Assembly: GCF_029168945.1 (NCBI RefSeq)
Contig: NC_083607.1
Span: forward strand, 13,224,001 to 13,288,000
Direction: 5' to 3'
Length of the DNA stretch: 64,000 bases
From: Cannabis sativa
Lineage: Eukaryota; Streptophyta; Magnoliopsida; Rosales; Cannabaceae
In this document: positions 1 through 9,523 of the stretch, piece after piece
Layout of the letters: each line of letters begins with the position of its first letter
Position numbering within the stretch: the stretch's first letter is position 1
Notes under the pieces: generated by a model
Seen by the model: the letters and a program-made list of their open reading frames with translations, nothing else
Told to the model about the DNA's origin: nothing
Databases searched by the model: none
Made by a program: the position numbers and the translations under genes

Positions 1-852
1 CGGAGATCAATCTTAGAAAAGACCGTCTTCCCCTGAAGCTGATCGAACAAGTCATCGATCCTAGGTAATGGATATTTATTCTTCACCGTCAACTTGTTCA
101 ACTCTCTGTAGTCGATGCACATCCTCATAGATCCATCCTTCTTCTTGACGAACAAAACCGGGGCTCCCCAGGGTGACACACTGGGCCGAATGAACCCTAT
201 GTCAAGCAACCCTTGGAGCTGAATCTTTAGTTCCTTAAGTTCAGCTGGGGCCATCCTATACGGGGCTTTGGAAACCGGATCCACCCCTGGTGCCAAGTCA
301 ATCACGAAATCAATCTCCCGCTGAGGTGGTAACCCTGGAAGTTCTTCGGGAAAAACGTCCAAAAATTCCCGAACCACTCTGATGTCCTCTGGCCGAATGG
401 TGTCTGGCCGAGTGGTGTCCACCACCACGGCCAGAAACCCTAAGCACCCACCGTGCAATAATTCTCTCGCTGACATAGCCGAGATCACCGGGATCCGAGA
501 TCCCTGAACCGAACCCACAAATACAAACGGTTCTTCACTTTCCGGTTGGAAGACCACCATCTTCCTCTTACAGTCAATGCTCGCCGAATATTTAGATAGG
601 AAATCCATTCCTAAAATAATATCAAATTCGACTAAGCTCATCTCTATCAGATCAGCGCTTAACTCTCTACCATCTATCCTGATCGGCATAGACCTAATCC
701 ACCTATTGGAGATAACCAATTCTCCGCCAGGTAACAGGGTTCCAAACCCTGATTCATATCTATCAAAGGGTCTACCCAACTTACTAAAGACTCTGGCCGC
801 CACATAAGAATGTGTAGCCCCAGAATCAAACAGCACTGAATAAAGCGAGTTG
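1..852 (-). pseudogene. Ty3/gypsy pol, N-terminal part (protease and start of reverse transcriptase)
   Basis: Reading the minus strand from about 852 down to 1 gives a retroviral-type aspartic protease followed by the first part of a Ty3/gypsy reverse transcriptase. The protease active site reads [12 protein letters not shown] (around 800-835), followed by the LGMDFL motif (around 570-600). The RT start shows [27 protein letters not shown] and [19 protein letters not shown], and ends at the window edge in VFSKIDL. These motifs are diagnostic of plant Ty3 Pol. The rest of pol (RT core, RNase H, integrase) lies outside the window. Pol is in a different frame from gag, and one or two single-base changes at about 900-960 separate them, so this copy probably cannot make an intact Gag-Pol. 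Chromovirus (Tekay/Del-like) is likely from Gag style and LTR length, but the integrase needed to decide is not in the window. Confidence 0.9.
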
Positions 853-2140
853 TTAATGAAAAGCTGACCTGTGACTACTGATGGGCTGGCATCTGCATCG
901 GCTGCGTGATAGCGAATACCCGGCTGGAGTGGGTATCGCTGGAGCTCTCGGTGCCTCTGGTCGGAGCTGGGGACATTCCCTCTTGAAGTGTCCGGGCATG
1001 CCACAATGAAAGCATCCCTGCCCCTTGCACTCACCCCGATGATGCCTCTTGCAGCTGGGGCACTCGGGATAGGAGAATCGGGTCTCATTACCACCAGGAC
1101 GACCCCCTCTGTTCTGGTTCCCCCGGAACCTCTTGTTTTGGCTCGAGCCGCCGGAAGCAGTGGGTGCCCTCTTCCTCTGATCGATGGCCGAACCACTACT
1201 CCCCCTGCTAAAGCCTGATGTAGGAGGGGTAGGAGCTCCGCCACTAATCGGAGTACTAGCTGACTCTGACATGCACCCCACTGCGCCCTCAGCTCGCAGT
1301 GCCTTCTCCACCATCTGAGCATAGGTGGTGCTGTCGTCCGTGGTAATCATCAGGTCATGCCTGATCTTGGGATTCAACCCGTCCAGATACTTCTCCTTCT
1401 TGCTGAAGTCGGTCGGCACAATTCCCGAGGCTAACCTCGCCAACCGGTCAAACTGAGTAGTATACTCAGTGACGCTCATGTTCTCCCGCTGGGTCAGGTG
1501 AACGAACTCTTTCCTCTTGGCGCTTCTGACCGCCTCATTATAGTATTTCGCGTTGAAGAGTTCCTGAAACCTTTCCCAGGTCATGGTGGTGACATCGTGA
1601 ATCTGAGACACCATGTCCCACCATACCAGGGCATCCTCCTGGAACTGAAACGTGGCGCACACCACTCTGTCGTTACCGGTGACACCCATGAAGTTCAGGA
1701 TTCTGGTAATCACCGTTAGCCACTGCTCGGCTTTCATCACGTCCGGACCTCCCAGGAATACCGGAGGTGCTTGCTTCCGGAACCGCTCATATAAAGGTTC
1801 CAATCTATGGGCCGCCACCACTATCTCGGCACAGGCGGCAGGGCGGTGCGGCGGAACTACGGGCACGAGGCTGCGGGAGCACCCCGCCGTCTCAACCTCT
1901 CGAATCTCGAGGTCTTGTTCTTCGATCCGGCTTGCATCTCCGCAAACCGTAACTCCCGATTCGGGGCTCCACGATCGGGCCGGGGAGCACAGGCGGCTTG
2001 TGGCGGGTTCTCATCACCCCGGCCACGAGCCCGCCTCGGGGACCTCTGCCTCGGCCCCCAGCGGGTGGGGAACCGAGCTCCCTCTCCCCGATTCGACCCC
2101 ACGGAGTTGCCACGACTCTGGTAGTCCGCCTGGCGTCCAT
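853..2140 (-). pseudogene. Ty3/gypsy gag, frameshifted
   Basis: The longest open stretch (1866-853) carries the retrotransposon Gag capsid core: LYERFRKQAPPVFLGG, KAEQWLTVITRILNFM, ALVWWDMVSQ and WERFQELFNAKYYN. It also carries a CCHC zinc knuckle, C-F-H-C-x4-H-x4-C, near its C-terminus. Translation does not start at 1866, because that codon is GTG. The true N-terminus continues upstream: the most plausible ATG is at 2140-2138 (MDARRTTRV), and the reading frame then jumps near 2105 and again near 1935, where RFAEMQ continues in another frame as RIEEQDLEIREVE. A further frame change sits before the protease. At least three indels mark this as a dead copy. The sequence between about 2090 and 1860 is much more GC-rich than its surroundings. 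Confidence 0.88.
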
Positions 2141-2404
2141 CTGATTAGAACCGCCTGCGAAACCAAGAGTTGGCATATCAGGTCGTATTCAAGGCGAGCT
2201 TACTAATGCCGCTTAACTTGGAAATTAGAAATGAAACATGCGCCTATTCTACTATCAGGCTACTAACATGCTTCCTAACAGGCTTTTCTTTTTCATAACT
2301 GAATAAAATAAACTACTAAAGCAATAAAGGCTTACTGAACCGTGAACCGAGCTAACTGCTGATGATGATTGTACATGTCGTGACGATCTTCGGAAGACAA
2401 CACA

Positions 2405-2419
2405 GCGGCTACGATACCA
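2405..2419 (-). other. Primer-binding site of the Ty3 element
   Basis: The minus strand reads TGGTATCGTAGCCGC three bases inside the LTR. It matches the initiator-Met tRNA type PBS (TGGTATCAGAGCC) with one or two mismatches. It fixes the orientation: this is the 5' end of a minus-strand element. Confidence 0.75.
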
Positions 2420-2838
2420 AATTGTAACACCCTAACTATCTTAGGCGTATTACGTGATTTTTAAACGTACTGTGCAGCTCGTTGCTAATCAACGAGGTTT
2501 ATGGAAAAACGTGATTAATTAAAATTTTGCTTTTTAATTAAACTTGTAAAACATATTATAAAAGTCTCGGGATCCCGATTTATAAAATCATTTACAAACG
2601 TTTTAACTGATTAACTTTTACATCAAAATGAAAGTCGTCTAACGACGATTACAAAAATCTCGGCCGTCTTTGTCCCGAGGATCGTACGCTCCAGCCTAAC
2701 CGCCCCGACATGTACAATCTCATAAGCTCGCTCACGGTCCATCGGCAACGGCCTTGCCTTTACCTACACATGAACATAAAGCGTGAGTCGACGGACTCGG
2801 TAAGAAAAGCATAATAATATCATACATAAAACCGATCG

Positions 2839-3113
2839 CCGTGTCCAACACGATGCGAGTCCCGCTACCGCCATGTCCAACATGGTGCGAGCACTCTTGC
2901 CATGTCCAACATGGTGCGAGTTTTGAACGTTCGGGGGACGGTACTATTGACAAGTATCCTCTGATCGGTCGAGCCGGTCATACTCATTCTTGGTCATACT
3001 CCGGCTGTACCGACGGGATAGGTCAATAGCACCGAACCACCAACCAAATGTCGGCTGATCGGTCGAGCCGGTCATACTCATTCTTGGTCATACTCCAGCC
3101 TGTACCGACGTGA
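2839..3113. repeat. Short tandem repeats inside the LTR
   Basis: Two families are seen. A 21-22 bp motif close to CCATGTCCAACATGGTGCGAG occurs three times (about 2839-2859, 2870-2891, 2899-2920). A 58-bp unit beginning CTGATCGGTCGAGCCGGTC occurs at 2961-3018 and 3055-3113 with a few differences. They may be promoter or enhancer repeats of the LTR. Confidence 0.8.
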
Positions 3114-3462
3114 CAGGGTTGGATGGTTCGAAGCCTAAATACATAACTAATGTAATCTAGCAGGCTTCCTACATGCACGCTAAACATGTAATCTACATAT
3201 GCATACTGTTATACTAATCTTACCTGGATTCCGATTTCAGGTGTGCCGGTCAACTTTGAGGCCGAAGCTGAGTGGCGGATTACTGGCTCCTAAACCATAA
3301 AAATCACAACGCTATAAGTGACACGCTAAATCACTTCCCGGGGACTAAAACTTGGAACTAAAAGTTTCCCTATCGATAAAAAGCATGGCAATACCCCTAA
3401 AAACCCCAAAACGAGGAAAACTAGGGTTCGGAAAAATTCCCCAACCGGCAGACCGGTTGCCC

Positions 3463-3534
3463 AACCGGAATTCCGGTTCTGGGAATTTCTGAACCCCCAT
3501 CCGGAATTCCGGATGCACAACCGGAATTCCGGTT
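3463..3534. repeat. Cluster of 16-bp perfect palindromes
   Basis: AACCGGAATTCCGGTT occurs at 3463-3478 and 3519-3534, and ATCCGGAATTCCGGAT at 3499-3514. All three share the core CCGGAATTCCGG. Half-sites (AACCGG, GACCGGTT) lie just upstream at 3443-3459. Confidence 0.9.
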
Positions 3535-4654
3535 CCTCGCAGGCAGCAACCATAAAATCTCATAACTCGACCATTTCAACCCCAATTGGTCCCAAACTTT
3601 CCAGACCTGTTCTAAACTATCCCTAGAACAAATCCAAAGCATCAAAACCACCCAGAAAACACGTATACAAAAATCACCATTAAAGACCAAGCTTTGAGTT
3701 CCAAAACTCAAACTTGGTTAAATCCACTAACATGCAACCTAACCTAGTTAATTCTACTTAACTAAGCATAATAACACCTCTGAAAACATACAAGAACATC
3801 CAGCAATTCACAGAAACAAAATATAACATTTCTTTCCAAAATTCCTAACTTTTTCACATAAAAACTAAAAGCTTGAACAACCTAACTAATCATGCTTCAA
3901 ACAACCCAAATTAACTTCAATTAGCATGCTTTAATCCACATAAATCATCAACAAAATCACAGCAGCAACATAATCAAAATCATGCATGCATTTACTCATC
4001 TTTTTATCAAAATTCCAAGAAAACATAAAAGGACAAGTTCAAGGATCTTACCTACAATTGAATTACACTTAAAATGGTAGAAAAAAGATTGAATTGATGA
4101 GAAAATCCCTCAGCCCAAGCAGCTCACACCAAGCCGAAAATGAGAGGAAAAGAGAGAGAGTTTTCTTGAAAATTTCTATTTTTTTCTCTAAGTGTTGAAA
4201 AATGAAAGAACTTAAAAGAATAATGCCATTTAACTAAACTCATTTCAGCCAACTAAAAATAACCAAATAATAATTAATTCCCATTTAAAAGTCACTAAAA
4301 GACAAAAAGTCATTGGGGCAAAAAGACCATTTTGCCCCTCCACCATAAAATCACATAATTCATACTAAAGGGGTATTTTTGGGAAATTCTAAATTCCCGG
4401 CCATTCCCGACATTCCCAATGTCTAAACCCGTCCCCAAATTACCAACATACTAAGTTGTGATTCCTACTGAGCCAAACGCCGAGTTCCAAAATACCGGAC
4501 ACCGGAAATGCGAAATCTAAAAACTGCTGATGACATAATCATGCATTTCTGAATTCCATAAATAACAGTAATAAATTATTTAAATAGCTATAAATAATTT
4601 CATAATTAAACATAAACAGCTGCTAATTTCCAAATTAACTAAGCGGGCTTTACA

Positions 4655-5551
4655 CGTACGATCCATCATTACTGCAATCGCATCATCATACCCATATCAA
4701 AAGCAAATTTTCACAAGAAATTCGATATCAAGAATATTTATAAAGTAAAGAGAACGACCGTTTTCTAAGGAAGCTAAAGCTCACCACTGAAAAAATTTAC
4801 AGAATATTTATGAAAGTAAAGAAAACTACCATTTTCGATAGAAGCTAAACAAAGACGCTCATTACCGTTTGTCCCCACCATTGCACTTACTCGTCGTTCA
4901 GAGATCACCTCTCGTTCAGCCACAACTATTGTTGCGGCTATAATCGACTGCACGTCGTGCATTTGCACCCAAATTGATCGCATTTTTTGATCAAGCTTTT
5001 GGGAACATTCAAGATCGTTACTTTTTGGGTTGGAATTTCATGGGTAGGGCATGCGGGTGTGAGAACCAATCATGGGACTGGGAAACCTAGATGAGGAAAT
5101 CCAGGAATTGATCGAGAAAACAAGGAAAAAATATAATAAGTGCTTGCTTAAAAAATATGAACGACCAATAAAACCTAGATGAGGAAACCCAAACACGACT
5201 CGGGTCTTCTGTGGATGATATGGACGATGAAATTATAGATGAAGATAAATTGAGAATTTAAAAGTTAACGAAGATGTTAATCTCATGTTAGTTTTTATTA
5301 AAACAAAAGGGCACGTTAAATAAATAAGCCTTAAAACAAGAATTCTGTTACATAGCCAAACTTTATATAAAGAAGATATAGATTTTTCCTTTTTTTTTTT
5401 TTTTTAAAAAAAAAAGAAAACAGATAGCCAAATTAAATTTTAATAAAAAAATAGAAAAAATGAGAGAATTAATGAATGAATAAATAGAAGTATTTAGAGT
5501 GATTTTAGATGTCACCACTTTATATCTCTCCTTTAAAGATGTATATAGATA
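4655..5551. other. Intergenic, no gene recognised
   Basis: AT-rich sequence. An imperfect duplication of about 50 bp is present (around 4732-4782 and 4793-4850, sharing AATATTTAT, AGTAAAGA and GAAGCTAAA). Short ORFs here have no recognisable motif. Confidence 0.5.
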
Positions 5552-6116
5552 CTAGTAAAAAACTACGTGCGAGGCACGTATACTAAATTTTATGTTAGGT
5601 ATTTTTTATTTTATTTAAAATTGATACAATTAAAAATTAAAGAAAAATATTATTAGTTATTAAGTGAGATTATTATTATGTATATTTAAATAATATAATC
5701 TATAATTTTGACAATTAAAAGTAAATACTGGATGCAATATATTAGTGTTTAAGAAAACTTGATAATTTAATGTTCAAAAACTTAAGGAAACACAAATTAA
5801 ATGTGTGTAAGATAAAAAAAAAATTAAAAATCAATCTCTAAATTGTTGATAATTGAAGATAACATCTGTCTAAAAATTGTAGATAAGAAAAATAATCATA
5901 CTCATGGGTGGATTCTAATCTTCCTTTGTTTCGACAGAGATAATCGAGTAATTTTTGTTTAATAGCCACAAGTATATATATCAACAGATCTTCTAATGTC
6001 TCTCTCTCAAATTGTTTAATAGCCACAAGTATATATACATTATATATAAAAAAACTATGCTACATTAATAAGAAACAAAGAAAAAGAACCAAGGGGGATT
6101 CAAACAACATAGTAGA

Positions 6117-6275
6117 TCAACTTGACGGAGGTGGTGGCGGGAGGTTATTATGAGGGGGAGGAATTAATCCCTGAGGCATATGAGGAGGGCTTTGTTGGGG
6201 CGGTGGCGGTAGCTGCCAATTCGGCTGTTGGCCTCCCATGAGATGGAGCTGTTGTTGGACCCAGGCTTTCTAGCA
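6117..6275 (-). pseudogene. Proline/glutamine-rich C-terminal fragment of an unknown protein
   Basis: One minus-strand frame reads AWVQQQLHLMGGQQPNWQLP followed by a PPPP-rich tail (PPHMPQGLIPPPHNN, LPPPPPSS) and a TGA stop at 6117-6119. This looks like the last exon of a nuclear or RNA-binding protein with a proline-rich tail, but the parent family is not recognised. It lies beside the helicase exons inside the putative Helitron, so it is probably a captured last exon. A possible acceptor AG lies just before it. Confidence 0.4.
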
Positions 6276-6797
6276 CGATCCCTGAGTGAATATATGCCAA
6301 TACATTTTTTGCAAGGTCGAATCGATCGAATAATTACATTGCACTGCCGAACCACGCTAGTATATATATAAATATATAAACATCCTCCAGAACAAGATTG
6401 CTCACTAATCAAAAACTCAAAACTGATTACCCACAATAGAGACCAAGTAGAATTCATTAATAGAGGTAGATCACTAATTTAAAGTGTAAGATAATAAACA
6501 AAAATTGTATGATTAGTTTTCCAACAATGTATGATTAGTTTCCCAACTAAAAATAGTAATGAAAAATGTAAAGGCTTTCGACAATATGATAAAACAAAAG
6601 CAATTCTTTGTACAAGTAGGAAGTTATAGATGTGACAGATTGTTGGGTTCTAAACAGGGTATCAGTATAAGCTTAATAAGCAATTTCAAACTAACTTATG
6701 CTTTATTTTGTGATTGTCAAATAAACCCTATTAAGTGTAAGAAAATTAAATACCATATTGAGCGTACACAAAGTATACTGTCCCTCAGCATTCATAC

Positions 6798-7310
6798 CTC
6801 TTTTGAAGAGCCTGCGCCTTTGAAATCGGTACAACAGTCAAAGATTCCAGTCCTTGCTTTGGATCATACGATCGTGCTTTCACCAAACCTGGATCTATAA
6901 CATACTTAATTCCAGGAATAGTTACGGACGTCTTAGCAATATTTGTAGCAAGTATCACCTAAGACAAATGAATAGGTATAATGTCATCTATCATCAACCC
7001 TAACAATTACTCGAAAAAATAAGGTATAGATTTATTATTTTAGAAGTATAGCAAGCCATATGTGATTGGGTTGCACAAAAGTGAATTTCAGCAAACATCA
7101 GTAGATTTAAGATGCCAACATAAAATTTTGCAAAAATCAAATTGACATGAAGATTTTCCAGTCACTCTTCTATGTATAAATTTAAGGATATCAGAGTTTC
7201 AGAGTGAATACAACCACAGTGAGGTTCATCTTTGTATTAAGTACCTTGCGATATTCGGTTGGAGTTGTTGCGAAAACTCGCATCTGCTGTTCTGATGGAA
7301 GAATTCGAGA
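6798..7310 (-). pseudogene. DEAH-box RNA helicase fragment (two exons with intron)
   Basis: Two exon-like blocks on the minus strand match the second RecA-like domain of DEAH-box RNA helicases (DHX33/DEAH10-like by eye). The upstream block (about 7310-7245) reads LPSEQQMRVFATTPTEYRK and ends at a GTAC donor. The downstream block (6958-6798) starts after a CTTAG acceptor and reads [20 protein letters not shown] and then [13 protein letters not shown], ending in ISKAQALQ before a GTATGA donor. This covers motif V (normally ATNIAETSxTI). The conserved E of that motif is K here. The next expected motif VI exon (GRAGREG) and the N-terminal domain were not found. The intron is retained, so this is a DNA-level copy, not a processed cDNA. 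It is not a functional gene. Confidence 0.8.
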
Positions 7311-7865
7311 ATTTTTCATTGCAAGTGCATCAAACGACAATCCAATCGCTGCGAGTCGGTAACACCACTGAACTCAGTGTCAATGATAGAGCTTTGAATC
7401 TTGAAGGCCAAGGTTGCAGATGATCAGATTACCTTCTCTTCTCATCATGGAAAGCCTAATTTCTAAGCATAACATACCACAAATGATAGCATACTCTCTG
7501 AGTTGAAAAATCCATTAATTCAACAACTACCAAATACTTCTAGCGAAGGAACATAGGAAAATGAGATTGTCCTGATTACAGATACTATCCACTGAAAGTT
7601 TTCTAAAGGAACTGATGAGATCTTCATCAACACTCCAATCATAGTTGTCTAATCCCAACGAACCAACCCATTAAGCTTGCTATCAAAAGATTCATTCAAC
7701 ATTTGAAATTCAAGTTTTTCTTTTCCTTACCAAAATGACAGAATGCAACTCATGAAAAAGAAGAATTGTATATACATATCTGTATGACTATATATATATA
7801 TATATTATATATATAGAAACAGAGAAACACACAAAAAGATTCAATTTTAACATTTTCAATATCAA

Positions 7866-8438
7866 TTAGAACTGACCCAAAATTTCATCTCTATCAATAA
7901 ATCGTTTGAGCATTTCCTTCTCTCCCAAAACCAAACAATCATTCTCCTTCCCAAACCATTCATACCTTCGTTTCGCAACATAATCATACATAGAATCCCT
8001 AATTGTAGTCGGAAAAACCCTAAAACCACTCAAAGCAGAGTAAGGAAAAGGCAAGTAAGAAACCACTCTAAGAGCAGCATTAGAGCCTTGATGAAACACA
8101 CCAGGACCTTCCACGAAGAGAAATCGACGAAGAACATCGTCTCGATTGAGTCCACATAGGCTCAAATAGGGCTGGGCTGTCTCAGATTGAAGGCAACAAA
8201 ACTTGATTTTTCTGTGTTTGTCTAATTTGATTACCCATTTCACTCCTTGATGGCAGAGGTGGCAGACTCCGTCGTAAACCACCACACGAGGTTGAAGGAG
8301 AATTGGGTTGACGATCGGAGAAGGAGAAGAAGGAGAAATAATGGGTTGGTTGTAATGGGATTTTGAAGAAAATGAAGAAGTGGGTTTTGATGGGTTTCTT
8401 GGAAGAAGCCATTTGGGGAAGAATTTGGTTTGGATCAT
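7866..8438 (-). CDS. DCC family thiol-disulfide oxidoreductase-like protein (DUF393/YuxK type)
   Basis: An uninterrupted 190-aa single-exon ORF. Residues 1-50 are rich in Ser, Pro and Lys and look like an organelle transit peptide. Residues 51-64 hold the family signature VVYDGVCHLCHQGV with D56, C59 and C62, the DxxCxxC motif that names the DCC family (thioredoxin-fold-like, predicted thiol-disulfide oxidoreductase). The region up to residue 165 keeps family features: a basic segment after the motif (KLDKHRKIKFCCLQSE), GSNAALRVVSYLPFPYSALSG and a C-terminal YDYVAKRRYEWFG. Length is typical of plant homologues. The ATG at 8438 is the first in frame and sits after a pyrimidine-rich leader. It is on the same strand as, and inside, the putative Helitron, so it may be a captured but intact gene copy, or a resident gene beside insertions. 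Activity and localisation are inferred. Confidence 0.85.
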   Translation of the reverse strand: MIQTKFFPKWLLPRNPSKPTSSFSSKSHYNQPIISPSSPSPIVNPILLQPRVVVYDGVCHLCHQGVKWVIKLDKHRKIKFCCLQSETAQPYLSLCGLNRDDVLRRFLFVEGPGVFHQGSNAALRVVSYLPFPYSALSGFRVFPTTIRDSMYDYVAKRRYEWFGKENDCLVLGEKEMLKRFIDRDEILGQF

Positions 8439-8841
8439 CGTTTTCTAATCTGATGGGAGGTCTATCGGAAGAACACAAGGAAAGAAGAAATGGTGAATTT
8501 GACACTTTACAATTTTCTTAGGGTTTTTATTGATTGGTTATATTTTTCTTTTTCTTAGGGTTAACGGAGGAGTATCAAATCCCTGGTTGTTTTCTTTTTA
8601 AATGGGTTGTGATTCTCGAATATTTAGCATCAAATATCAGTTCAAATATTAATGAGATTTGTTTTATTATTATTTTATTATATATAAATAATATTTTATT
8701 ATTTTATTAAATAAAAATAAAAAGTCATCCATCAATTTCTCATAAACTAAGAATTTCAGTTATATAGACACACTTTATATAGAATAGATATATAGAATAG
8801 ATATAGATATTATAATATAATATAATATATAGATATATAGA

Positions 8842-9523
8842 TTTTAAATATTTTGAGTAAATTAGATATTTTAAATTTCAAATTTAAGTTTTTATTTTAT
8901 CATTTTTAATTTACAATATTTTATTCATAAGTAATTACTCAATAAATATAAATTAAATATTTAAACTACTGTAAAAAAAACATTTAAAATTGCTATGTTA
9001 ACTAGTAAAAGAAATAAATGTGTTAATTATTTCTCTCTTAAAAAATGTGTTAATTATTTTTATGGAGGATAAAATATTTAAAACTTTAAGATTTTTTGTT
9101 TATTTATTTATTTTTTTTGTTTTATTTTATTTTTTTAAAGTAAAAAAGGTGAGAAAGTCACGTATCTTTTATATAACCGATAAGCTTTCCAGGTTTTTTT
9201 TAATTTATTCAACGTAACTCATTTCAAATACATATGTACAAATAAAGAAAGAGAAGAATATGGAATATTCTTTTCAAATTTTGACGAAATAAAAAACGTA
9301 ACGAATCGTCTGAAAGAAAATGGTATAGAGCATGTGATTATCGTCAGTTAAAAAAAAAAAAAAAAAAAAACCCTAGCCGCCGATACATATGAAAATCTTT
9401 ATACATACTCCATTACGTGTTTTTCTTCAAGTGAAAGTTGAGCTATTCAAACACTGATATAATATAATATATATATATATCTATATTCTTATACTCGATC
9501 TCATCCGTTGAAGACATCACAAT
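8842..9523. promoter_or_regulatory. AT-rich upstream region of the AVT1-like gene
   Basis: No gene is seen. The stretch holds TA repeats, an A20-type homopolymer at about 9351-9370 and a TATA-rich run at 9461-9482, 40-60 bp before the start codon, which could serve as core promoter or 5' UTR. No other specific element is supported. Confidence 0.4.

Larger units (their letters stand above)
2423..4654 (-). repeat. 5' LTR of the Ty3/gypsy element (about 2.2 kb)
   Basis: On the plus strand the segment begins TGTAACACCC and ends GGGCTTTACA, giving a TGTAA/TTACA terminal inverted repeat and the canonical TG...CA ends. It directly abuts the PBS. The partner LTR and left target-site duplication are outside the window, so the right border (4654) rests on the terminal repeat alone. 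The LTR contains internal tandem repeats (2839-3113) and a palindrome cluster (3463-3534). Confidence 0.72.
5552..8841 (-). mobile_element. Probable Helitron carrying captured gene fragments
   Basis: The minus strand has a Helitron-like 3' terminus at the left: a 7-bp stem hairpin (TACGTGC-loop-GCACGTA at 5564-5580), eight bases, then CTAG, followed by T (5551). At the right the minus strand reads A followed by TCTATATATC (from 8841), then TATATAAAGTGTGTC about 80 bp in, which resembles plant Helitron 5' ends. Insertion between A and T, lack of a target duplication and lack of terminal inverted repeats all fit. Between the ends are pieces of at least three genes, all on the same strand: the DCC ORF, DEAH helicase exons and a proline-rich C-terminus. 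No Rep/helicase transposase is present, so it would be non-autonomous. The 3' end is the stronger boundary; the 5' end lies in TA-rich sequence and may be off by tens of bases. Confidence 0.5.

Noticed and set aside
1892..2206. Overlapping ORFs on both strands in the GC-rich segment
   Set aside because: They are shadows of the frameshifted gag N-terminus; only the minus-strand frames carry Gag-like sequence.
2839..3113. Spaced repeats considered as a CRISPR array
   Set aside because: Only two or three imperfect copies inside a plant LTR; spacing and context do not fit.
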